Source: Taxillus chinensis (lineage: Eukaryota; Streptophyta; Magnoliopsida; Santalales; Loranthaceae). Taken from it: a DNA stretch of 64,000 nucleotides. Each line of letters begins with the position of its first letter. Position 1 is the stretch's first letter. A program made the position numbers and the translations under genes. This document shows positions 55,159 to 64,000 of this stretch, piece by piece. The DNA is taken from NCBI GenBank assembly GCA_023512835.1, contig CM042090.1, forward strand, positions 49,892,996 to 49,956,995, in the 5' to 3' direction. Below the pieces are notes generated by a model, which saw only the letters and a program-made list of their open reading frames with translations, ran no database searches and had not been told where the DNA came from.

Positions 55159-57942
55159 ATGGCATCTCACGCTCTATGCGGAGTTGTTCCTGGTCATCTT
55201 GTCGACTGGGCCAGCATTTCCGACCCTCTTGTCTGGCTCGACGAGGTTCACTCCTTGCTAGCCTCCAGTGGCCTCCTCGACATCGTCTCTGCCCCTACTG
55301 ATCTTCTCATTTCAGACGTCCGGACTTTCTATGAGCACTTCGATTCCAGTGACCAGTCAATTGTCTCTGGTATACGAGGTCAATCCGTTAAGATCACCCC
55401 TCAAGTGATCCGTAATGTCTTCTATATCCCAATCAGCAGTGATTACAGGCCGAGCGCTCAAACCATGGCTACTACCATGGGATGTCCCCACAAGGTGAAG
55501 GAATACAAGTTGAAGTCTTTTCAAGGCCCCTATCGTTGTATGGCCACCACAATAAGCTGGTGCTTACTGGCTTGCTCTACGGCCCTTGATTTAGTCCCGT
55601 ATGATTTGCTTTTGGCGATGTACGTGGTCTTTGAGCAATTGCCTCTTGACTGTGGTGATTTTCTGTTTTGGGTGATGCGCAACAGCAAACGGAATTCGTC
55701 TTTTAGACGGATTCTTTCTCAAATTTTCTGACATTTACGTCCCACGCACTTCCAGGACCAGTTGACGATTCCCTTCCCGCAGAACTTTTACTTTTGTCAT
55801 TTTACCTCTGACGGGATGCTCACCGTTCGTCGTCCTTCAGTCTCGCGTGCAAGAGTTGTTATCTCAGAACATCAAGATAGTTCCGTTAGTGACCTAGCTG
55901 CTAGCTCGGGTCATGAAGTTAGTTCTGTCCACCGGTCTTCCCGCATCCGGTCTGTTGCTGCTCCGGCACATTCCCGCGGTTCACAGCGCAGCATTTGTGC
56001 TGATCCCTCAGACAATGTAAGGCCCTCTCAGCCGCTCCAACATGAGATTGTTTCTTCAGCCCCTCCTGCTGATGCCCCTGCTCCTGTTTCTGCTACTACT
56101 GCTGTTGGTGCAATTGCAGATGCTCCCGCTCCCCATTCACCGGTGACATTGGCTATTGCTGCCGTCCTTGCCGACATTCCCACCTCCTCTGCGGAAGCTT
56201 CTCCAGCCCATTCTCCTGACCCCAAGGACTACCTCGACCATCTTCCGGCCGACCTCCTGACAGACTGCTGGCTACGCTTCAGTCTTGCTTATACCGCTGA
56301 CATCCCTGAATTTGCACTCCGGGAGTATTACACCAAACATACCCAAACCCCAGAGGCAATGATTATTTGGAACTGTGATCACGGCTTCTTAATGTCGTCC
56401 CTGCTAAAGGCCGCACCTCCCACTGCTGCTGCCTCTTCCGGACGAGCTCACAATGCACGGACTCCTATCCCTGCTGAGGTTGGTCCCTCCACTCCTGCGG
56501 ACATTCCCACCATTGACCACTCTGGTCAAAGTGGCTCTGCTACACCTGGTACTGCTGCTGTTCACCCACCGTTCTCTCCAGCTGCTGACTTCTCCGTCCT
56601 GTGCACTCCTGCACCTCTACATGTGGGGGAGTCATCAAAGGCTCCTACTTTTGGCCTTGGGCGTGCTTCTTTTGCAATGATTCTATCCGAAGCTGTGGTC
56701 TATGCTCATCTAGATCGTATTGCGAAGGACAATCGATCCCGGGCCCAGGTCATTGCTGATAAAGTTGACGAAATCAGGACCCAGATCCTTTCTGCTCTCT
56801 CCAACTCCTCTCTCTCACTAGATCGGAAGCTGGACCTGATTGTCCAATCACTTTCGCGTTTGTCCACTTCCGTTTGGGATCTGACTTAGGTTGTGGGTCG
56901 TCCCTCTCGCCTTCCTTGCCAATCTGCCAAACAGGGGGAGAATGCCCCATCTGATACATCCCCTTCCACTACTGCTCCTGCTACTACTGACGTTCCCAGC
57001 CGAAGACCTGCACTTACTCTTCCTCCGGGCATCCCGGTTCCCAAACGCAACCGCTTCTCTAGACCGTCCAGTGCTGCTCCAACTCCTTCTGACCGCCCCA
57101 GCTCCTCCACTATAGCTCCCTCCTCATCCGCTTAGGCTCCGCAAGTCATGTTCCTCCCATCATACACGGAACTGGACCCATATGATGCAGATGGGAGTGT
57201 ACATGCAGCCATGATAGCATATGCAAGTGCTGCTCTCTCTACCCCAAAAAGGTTTTTGTCATCTCTATCCCCTTTCTCCCCTGAAGACATAAGCACCTTA
57301 CTGTCAAAGAAAGGACTGTTCTCCACTGAGCACATTGACAACTTTACCTTGGCGGTGAAGGAAGAGATGAGGATGTTCCCCTCCATGTACCAAGAAGGGC
57401 ATATGATCGATATCCTACCTTGTTGGCTTGACCGTTATCTTCCCGAAATGGATTTTCTTTAGACCCTCATCAATGGAATAGCTGAGAATAGTAAGCCATG
57501 GAAAGACCTTACAACTGTTCTCATTCCATATAGGATCAACACTCCTTATCACATGCTTGCAGTCTTCTCTATCAAGGATAGGAGGATTGTTCTGCATGAT
57601 TCCCATCAGGTTGTGGAACACCAAATGAGGAGAAGCCAGCTTAGACCACTGCTTTGGACTCTGTCAGATGCTGTCAGACAGAGTGGACTCTTCGAATCAA
57701 TCGGTCAACCTCCTCTGCCTCTCAATGCTCTTCTCAACTCGACAATTCTGAGCAAAGGAGAAGTTCCCCAACAACCTGACAGAGAAAGCTGTGGAGCCTA
57801 TGTCTGCTACTTTATTAGGCACCATTTGAAGTATGATCCTAACTGGAATTACTTTATAAAGTGCACTAAGGAGCGGCCTAAGCAACTAAGGGATCAGGTA
57901 GCAACTAAGATCTTCAAGTGTAGTAAGCCTTACAATTCTTAG
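55159..57942 (+). pseudogene. Element B cargo gene: plant transposon-protein-like domain plus Ulp1/C48 protease
   Basis: One reading frame of 928 codons with no frameshift, from ATG in a good context (CCAATGGC), broken by TGA 55729 and TAG at 56887, 57133 and 57460. Residues 1-190 (VDWASISD, FYEHF, VSGIRGQSVKITPQVIRNVF, a hydrophobic WCLLACSTALDLVPYDLLLA helix, DCGDFLFWVMRN) resemble the 'putative plant transposon protein' family. A Pro/Ala/Ser-rich stretch follows, then a helical segment (DRIAKDNRSRAQVIADKVDE) and more disordered sequence. The C-terminal 265 residues are C48-like: His at 57550, Asp in LHDSH (57598), Gln (57772) and Cys in SCG (57790), within PQQPDRESCGAYVC. The usual Trp after the His is Met. 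No signal peptide is evident. The position matches that of env-like frames in SIRE-type elements. Confidence 0.82.
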
Positions 57943-58083
57943 TATAACTTTTGTACTAAGGCTTACTTTGTATTACAGTTGCTGACATAGTGGAAATCTT
58001 TGTTTATCCTTGTCTCTGTGTATATCTTGCTGTCTAACCAGATCAGATTACAAAAGGTTTGGCATATCCATATTGGGAGAGAT
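57943..58083 (+). other. Element B 3' untranslated stretch and polypurine tract
   Basis: A short tail after the cargo stop, ending ATTGGGAGAGAT (58072-58083), a polypurine tract directly before the LTR. Confidence 0.82.
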
Positions 58084-59455
58084 TGTTGGATCAAACCCAT
58101 AATTTGGATGATGTTGTTAAAGAAACCCTTTGTAATTTGATTTGAGATGTTTCATGTTTATTCTAAGCTTGCAGAAGATAAAACCCTAAACTGGACTTAC
58201 ACTCAGAGAGCAAAGCGAAGGACAGGATATATAATCCTGATCCGGATTATCATGAGTTTCGTCAAACACTTGGTATATAACCAAGTCTTCATCCAGAGTA
58301 AGGACCCTTCGTGCGGACTAATCACTTGACAAAACGACTAAGGAATCCGTGTCTTTATTCTGAATTGGAGTAAGTCAATTTATGCGGAATGAGAATCCAA
58401 GTCTATAACTCGTGTGGAGAAAGAGAGATTTATTGCGGAGAAAGAAATTAAGTCTTCCACTCCAACTGTCTAAGGAAAAGAAGATACGGACTAAGGAATC
58501 CGAGTCTTTCATTCGAGCGGAGTAAGAAATGACTGGTGCAGAGTAAGGACAACTACTGCGGAGTAAGGAATCCGAATCATTACTCTAGCGGAGTAAGGAT
58601 GCGCTGATACGGAGTAAGCCATCCGGACCTTTCACTCAAGCGAAGTAAGGAACTTACGCGGAGTAAGGAAGCGCTGATGCGGAATAAGGATTCCGTATAT
58701 CTACTTCATGCGGAGTAAGGAAGCGCTGACACGGAGTTAGGATTTCAGGACTTCATTTACACGGAGTAAGCAACAACTAACACGGAGTAAGGATCCGAGC
58801 TTCGTTGATATGGAGTAAGGAAATTTTCACCAGACTAAGAAAACGCTACTTCAACTTATCCATACCGCATTTATGTTATTAGCTCGTTGTGTCCCGATGT
58901 AAGACAAACTCATTGAAGACCTAAACTGTCCTACACGTGGAACACTCGGAGATGTGGATGCAGTTCCAAATGCAATTGGAATCAAGCGAAGTAATTCAAT
59001 ACACTTATGCTTCCAATATTTCTAGCTCCACATCTGTAGCAGTTATAGCAGAAGCATTTTCCGAGAAGAACTTAATGTTTACACAGTGCTCGAAAAATAC
59101 AGTTCCAAGATAGATTCCTAGGATGTGTATATATATATATATATATCAAGTGTTGTATATTCGGAATAACATGTGTAATACATTGTAAGAATGTATACGC
59201 GCGAGTACATGTGCAAAATAGAGATAATCTAGCTAGTGTGTGTGTAACTTGTAAAAGAGAGTACTGTTGCAATCAGTTGTAATTGCTGTGATTTTTGTTG
59301 TAATTATCTTTTGATAATAAAGCAAAATACTTCCACTATCTGGTTATCTTCCGCACTGAATATTTCTTTTAACCAGAATTAGTGTTGTGCCTGAGTGAGA
59401 AAAGAATTTTAATAAGAGCCTATTCACCCCCCTCTAGGCTCCCAGGGACCAACAC
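58084..59455 (+). repeat. Element B 3' LTR
   Basis: 1372 bp, TGTTGGATCAAACCC...CCCAGGGACCAACA. The middle (about 58450-58810) repeats GCGGAGTAAGGA-type units irregularly. A (TA)n run lies near 59130. J is a second LTR of this family. Confidence 0.93.
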
Positions 59456-59929
59456 ATTCTACCTTAGCTAATCATCTGTTCACATCAACAGGTCTTAGCA
59501 ACGAGTCTATCAATCTTCGACCCTGCGAGCTTCGACTCTGCAATATTGCCACTCTACACCAGACAGGTCTTCAAGCCTGCAAGTCTTTGAGTCTCTGAGA
59601 CGCTGCTCTACACTTGCAGTCTCCGAATCTCCGACCCTGTGGATCTACGAGTCTACGATCTTGTGTACCTTTAGTGGTGCTTCCGGTCTGCTAGTCTGAT
59701 GATCTTTCACTCTACATCTTCGAGTCATCTGATCTTTGACCCAATAATCTACGAGTCTTCGACCCGATCTTCGACATTCTTCGGTACATGGTTAGACTCC
59801 CTCTATGAGCTCATTCTAAGAGATCACTCTACGAAGTTATCAAATCTAGTACTGATCTTCGGCCCAGCGACCACTTGCTTTTGCATAATGTTGACAACGA
59901 TGACTACCAATATGATCATGGGAACAACA
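59456..59929 (-). repeat. Element A 3' LTR, partial
   Basis: On the minus strand it begins TGTTGTTCCCATGATCATAT. It is rich in GACTCGTAG, GGTCGAAG and GAGTC-type units similar in style to D's LTR, though its start differs from D's. It is cut at 59456 by B. Confidence 0.8.
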
Positions 59930-59943
59930 ATCTCCCCCTTTGT
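59930..59943 (-). other. Element A polypurine tract
   Basis: Minus-strand CAAAGGGGGAGAT abuts the LTR start TGTTGTTCCC. Confidence 0.88.
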
Positions 59944-60109
59944 AATTGTGGGCAACATATGTGAACATGCTACGAGCCTTCAAGGCTCTCCTCCTGAATA
60001 CCTCACACTGTACTCCCCCTGAATACAATACTCTTCTTCTCTTCTCCCCCTTTGCCAACCAATTGCAAAGAAAGAAGGGGAATCCTTGTAGCACCTTAGG
60101 CGTGAGGAG

Positions 60110-60720
60110 GGAAAGGCACAGACAACCCATGTCTGTGACGATCAAATAATTCGATGGATAGAGGTTTGGTGAGAATGTCAGTAGTTTGTTCCTGAGTGGG
60201 AACATATACCAGTTACACATTTCCCTGTTCCACTTGCTCTTTGATGTAGTGGTAGCGATAATTAATATGCTTGGTCTTCGAATGTTGAATAGGATTCCTG
60301 CTGATGTTAACCGCACTCTGGTTATCACACCAAATGTTAACGGGTAACTCCACATCCACTCCCAAGTCTAATAGTTGTATGTTCGTCCATACCACGTGAG
60401 TACATGCAGCATGTGCAACTACATATTAAGCTTTGTCTGTGCTACAGGCCACACTATTCTGTTTATGGCTCAACCACGCAACACATTTAGAGCCCAGATA
60501 AAAACTGCAGCCACTGGTAGAGCTTCTGTCATCAATATTTCCAACCCAGTCTGCATTAGTGTATGCCTGTAATTCAATGGAGTCCTTAAAGGGATATCAC
60601 AACCCTATTTCTAGTGTACTGTGTAGGTATCTAAGGATCTGTTTGATTACCAGCAAGTGAAACTCTTTGGGATCTACTTGATATCTACTTGCCTGACACA
60701 CAGCTTGCATCAGATCAGGT
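60110..60720 (-). pseudogene. pol: Element A RNase H
   Basis: CQASRYQVDPKEFHLLVIKQ, ILRYLHSTLEIGL, TNADWVGNIDDRSSTSGCSF (Asp), HKQNSVACSTDKA, WCDNQSAVNISRNPIQHSKT, KHINYRYHYIKEQVEQGNV, then PTQEQTTDILTKPL. This is the complete copia RNase H order with stops; the catalytic Glu block (STAEAEY) is degraded to STDKA. Confidence 0.85.
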
Positions 60721-61566
60721 TTAGAGGCTGTAATGTATAAGAGGCTTCCAATCATGCCTTAATACTCCTTTTTGATTTATACTATTACCTTGCTGATCCT
60801 TGGGTAGTTTGCAGCCTGTAGACATTGGAGTTCCAACAGGCTTGCTATCATTCATACCATACTTGTTCAATAATTCTTTGGCATACTTGTGCTGTGATAT
60901 AAAAATTCCATCAGCAGTCTGCTTAATCTGCAATCCCAAGACGTAGGTTAATTCTCCTATGAGTGACATTTCAAATTCATCACTCATTCTCTTAGCAAAT
61001 TCTTCACATAATTCTGAGTGACTTCCTCCAAATATAATGTCATCCACATAAACTATGGTAGCCAATTGACCTTTGGCTGAATTCAGTATATATAGATTAT
61101 GATCTACTGTGCCTCTACTGAAATACTGATCCAATCGGCTATACCATGCTCTAAGAGCCTGCTTCAGGCCATACAAGGCTTTCTTTAATCTGCACACATG
61201 TATCTCATCATCATCAATCTATACTCCATCTGGGTGCTCAATATATACCTCCTCTTTTAGCAAACCATTCAGAAACGCAGACTTCATATCCATTTGATAA
61301 ACTTTGAATCTCTTATGTGCTAGCAATGCAAGAAACATCCTGATTGTTTCTAGCCTTGCCACTGGTGCAAAAGTTTCATCCACATCTATTCCCTCAATTT
61401 GAGAGTAACTTTTGCATACCAGTCTAGCCTTGTTCCTTACCACTTTACCATCTTCAGTCAGTTTATTTCTGAATACCCACTTTGTTTCGATGACATTCTT
61501 GTTCTTTTGTCTAGGAACCAACTCCCTTATTTTGTTCTTCTCTATTTGATCTAGCTCTTCACTCAT
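60721..61566 (-). pseudogene. pol: Element A reverse transcriptase
   Basis: [60 protein letters not shown], a short break at 61198-61218, then [20 protein letters not shown], catalytic IVYVDDIIFGG, ELCEEFAKRMSDEFEMSLIG, YVLGLQIKQTADGIFISQHK, PVGTPMSTGCKL. The YVDD box is intact. Confidence 0.9.
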
Positions 61567-61575
61567 TGCTGTGAT

Positions 61576-61960
61576 CTAGGCTTTATCCTCTACTGCCACC
61601 CCAACAGACTTTGGTTCAATTTGTGAGAGCAATGCAGTAGCTCTTGTGAATGTTCTCCTGGTTGTTACACCTGCTTTAGGATCACCAAGGATCTGATCCT
61701 TATCATGCACGCTAGACCATGTCCTCTTGGTTCTCTTACTTGAGCCCCTTTCAAGAGTGGACTCTTTCATTTCATCGTTATCAGACTTCTCTGAGTCTGT
61801 ATCCTCCTTCTTCTTTTATTTTTCATGCTCAGACTTTTCTACTTCCTGAGGTTCATCTTCTTCAAATTCTGGATTCTCATCCTCAGTTATATCTTTCTTC
61901 CAGTTTTCATCAACCTTGACTTCACTTGAAATTATGACCTTTCCGAGCCTTGAAGAAACA
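61576..61960 (-). pseudogene. pol: Element A pol linker
   Basis: A Glu/Ser-rich stretch, then WSSVHDKDQILGDPKAGVTT, TRATALLSQIEPKSV, the conserved copia block between integrase and RT (compare [23 protein letters not shown]). Confidence 0.78.
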
Positions 61961-62800
61961 CTCTATAACCCTTGGTCTGATACAAGTATCCAACAAATGT
62001 ACCCTCCTTAGATCTGGCATGAAACGTTTCTCTTCCTTGTTCCTTTATTTTTAAAAAACAAGGACTTCCAAATATTCTGAAGTATTTGGCTGTTGGCTTC
62101 CTCCCACACTATAATTCATAGGGTGTGCAGTCTGTTCTTGGTCTTAGTGTTACTCTATTCAGTAAATTTACTGCTCTTCTGGTTGCCTCTGTCCAAAACC
62201 TTGCATGTAGATTAGCTTCCAGCAGTAAGGTTCTACCCATTTCAATGACTGCCCTATTCTTCCTTTCAACAACTCCATTTTGTTTGTTGTGGAGTTCTTG
62301 CTGCTAATAGTTGATGCTGAATCTCATGTTTATTCAAGTACCTTTCAAAGGCATCATTAGTAAACTCAATACCCTAATCAGATCTCAAGATTTTAATTCT
62401 TCGACCTCAGTCATTCTCAGCCATTCTTTTGTACTTCTTGAAGCAATCCAGAGCTTCTGTTTTGTGCTTTAAATACATAATATAGGTCCTCCTGGTGAAA
62501 TCATCCACAAACAGAATGAAGTATCTTTCACCGTTGAGTCCCTTGTTCTTCATAGGTCCACATAAATCAGTATGCACAACGTCTAGAGCTGCTTCTGAAC
62601 TATACTCTTTCGCCTTATAATGAATCCTAGTCTGCTTTCTGTGTAAGCATGCTGAGCAAACATGATCTCTGTCTCTTTTAATATCTAAGATGTCTTTAAT
62701 AGCCTTGCAATTTATAAGTCTTCTTATATTCTTCTGATTGAGATGTCCAGTCTTCTATACCAGAGTTCATTCTCTTCTACCTTTGTTATATGACAGGTAT
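61961..62800 (-). pseudogene. pol: Element A integrase
   Basis: Readable across several frames: VEENELWYRR (pre-integrase), HVCSACLHRKQ-like Cys pair, VHTDLCGPMKNKG (Asp), FVDDFTRRTYIMYLKHKTEA, LRSD-GIEFTNDAFERYLNKH (Asp), and after further frame changes GVVERKNRAVIEMGR (Glu). The C-terminal AKYFRIFGSPCF and FVGYLY blocks follow. It is heavily decayed. Confidence 0.8.
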
Positions 62801-62804
62801 GGGT

Positions 62805-64000
62805 TGTTGGATCAAACCCAGAATTTGGATAATGCTGATAAAGCCTTATGTAATTTGATCTGAGATCTTTTGTGTTTATTTGATCATTGCAGAAGGTATG
62901 TCACTAATCCAAAGATGCACTCGTGAGAGCAAAGCTAAGGACAGGATACATAATCCTGATCCGGACAAGAGTTAGTGTCGTCAAACACTTGGTAAATAAC
63001 CAAGTAACAAATACATATGGAATAAGGAACAATCCTATGGACTAAGAACTTAAAGGATAAGTGCGGAGTAAGGAAAATAAGTGCGGAGTAAGGAAAATAG
63101 ATGCGGAGTAAAGAAACCAGATGCGGAGTAAGGAATCCGGACTTATTACTCGCCCGGAGTAAGGAACTTACATACGGAGTAAGGAACTTACATGCGGAGT
63201 AAGGAACTTACATACGGAGTAAGGAACTTACATGCGGAGTAAGGAACTTACATACGGAGTAAGGAACTTACATGCGGGTAAGGAACTTACATGCGGAGTA
63301 AGGAACTTACATGCGGAGTAAGGAACCTACATGCGGAGTAAGGAACTTACATGCGGAGTAAGGAAGCGGCGACACGGACTAAGGATTCCGATGCTTGAAT
63401 AGATACGGAGTAAGCAACCACGACACGGAGTAAGGTTCCGAGCTTCATTAACTACGGAGTAAGGAAAATTACACCGGACCAAGAAGACACTGCTCCAACA
63501 AAACCGCATTTAAAGTTATCAGCTCGTCTTTGTCCCGATGTAAGACGAATGCATTTAGAACAAGAAGAATCTTACACGTGGATCATCCGGATATGTGGAC
63601 ACAACCTTAATTGTATCTCGGAACTCACAAAGACACTTATACTCTTCAAATCCAAGATCTTGAGCTCCAAAATCCGCAGCAGTCAAGGCAGACAGATTAC
63701 CGAGGGATAGTTAGTGCAGAACGCATTCTGGAACTTCAAGTTCCAAGGTTGTCTCTTAGGGATGTTTTGTATAAATATTCATACTTATACTTCATGTAAA
63801 TGTGTGCTGAGGCGGGCAAAAAAAATAGAAAAGGAACTTGGCTAGTGTGTGAGTTCATTGTTGTAAACAGAGTGTAAGAGAGTGTTTGCTTCTATTTTGT
63901 TGTAATCACCTTGTGATAATAAAACAAAATACTTCCACTATCCTGGTTATCTTCCGCGGTGATTCTATCACTTAAACTAGATAAGTCTTTGTGTCTTGAG
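62805..64000 (+). repeat. Element J: LTR of the B family, cut by the window end
   Basis: Starts TGTTGGATCAAACCCAGAAT, parallel to B's 3' LTR, and runs to within roughly 100 bp of its expected end. Whether it is a solo LTR or the 5' LTR of a full element cannot be told. It interrupts element A's integrase; the bases before it (tgggt) are the candidate target duplication. Confidence 0.88.
63060..63420 (+). repeat. 20-bp minisatellite with alternating units in J
   Basis: Around 14 units of about 20 bp, GGAGTAAGGAACTTACATGC-type. From about 63165 to 63290 units ending CATAC and CATGC alternate strictly, a 40-bp higher-order repeat, then become uniform CATGC. Confidence 0.88.

Larger units (their letters stand above)
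1..59455 (+). mobile_element. Element B: Ty1/copia retrotransposon with extra 3' gene
   Basis: A plus-strand copia element enters the window inside gag, so its 5' LTR and primer site lie to the left. Domain order is gag, protease, integrase, RT, RNase H, spacer, cargo gene, polypurine tract, 3' LTR; integrase before RT defines copia. Element C splits RNase H at 4424/54011 with a gcgca duplication. Two zinc knuckles in gag, the long post-pol region and the PPT/LTR style suggest the SIRE/Maximus lineage (inference). Without C, about 9.9 kb is visible. It appears to have inserted into the LTR of element A; the 5 bp after its LTR (cattc, 59456-59460) are the candidate target duplication, with the partner outside the window. 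Confidence 0.93.
59456..62804 (-). mobile_element. Element A: Ty1/copia fragment
   Basis: Minus-strand partial 3' LTR, polypurine tract, RNase H, RT, linker and integrase, in that order from left to right. B interrupts its LTR at the left and J its integrase at the right, so both ends are missing here. It carries many stops and frame changes. No cargo gene lies between RNase H and the PPT. As the host of B and J it is the oldest insertion seen. Confidence 0.9.

Noticed and set aside
55159..57942. B's extra gene as an envelope gene
   Set aside because: No signal peptide or clear C-terminal membrane anchor is visible, while the Ulp1-like catalytic pattern is.
59846..60355. A 169-codon minus-strand frame
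   Set aside because: It overlaps A's RNase H tail, polypurine tract and LTR in another frame and shows no domain.

Overview
This window is plant nuclear DNA made almost entirely of nested LTR retrotransposons. I see no host gene, tRNA, rRNA or CRISPR array. Plant origin follows from the families present: Ty1/copia with iMet-type primer sites and GGGGGAGAT polypurine tracts, Ty3/gypsy of the Athila type, and Ty3/gypsy chromoviruses of the Tekay/Del type. A eudicot is likely; I cannot name the species.

Layout. I label the elements A to J. A (minus-strand copia, 59456-62804, truncated) is the oldest layer. B (plus-strand copia, 1-59455, 5' end outside the window) sits in A's LTR. C (minus-strand Athila-like gypsy, 4425-54010, TSD gcgca) split B's RNase H. 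Three insertions split C's pol. D (plus-strand copia derivative, 8481-17965, TSD gtttt) is in the integrase. E (plus-strand chromovirus solo LTR, 19705-30635, TSD cagcc) is in the RT and is itself split by F (minus-strand Tekay-like, 21024-30245, TSD tgtac). G (plus-strand Tekay-like, 31493-49792, TSD ctagc/ctagg) is in the protease. G's RT is split by H (minus-strand Tekay-like deletion derivative, 36709-45010, TSD cacct). H's pol is split by I (minus-strand solo LTR, 40580-42413, TSD gtcca). J (62805-64000) is an LTR of B's family inserted in A. The deepest order is A<B<C<G<H<I.

Coding content. Nearly every gag-pol is broken. In B, G and H most breaks are single in-frame stops that look like C-to-T or G-to-A changes. 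F is broken mainly by small frameshifts although its two LTRs are nearly alike. G keeps an intact 410-codon gag.

Most notable content. First, B and D each carry, between pol and the 3' LTR, an extra gene that is not gag, pol or an obvious env. It has an N-terminal domain resembling the plant family annotated 'putative plant transposon protein', a Pro/Ser/Ala-rich middle, helical segments and a C-terminal Ulp1/C48 SUMO-protease-like domain. In B it is one 928-codon frame with four in-frame stops and no frameshift. Second, U3 regions of elements whose pol genes belong to different gypsy lineages (Athila-like C; Tekay-like E, F, I) look homologous. They share inverted-repeat modules about 100 bp apart whose arms change in a compensating way, then an ACGT-centred palindrome just upstream of TATA. 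Solo LTR I contains an Athila-type LTR terminus inside chromovirus-type ends, which points to exchange between lineages. All similarity statements are by-eye readings, not computed alignments.
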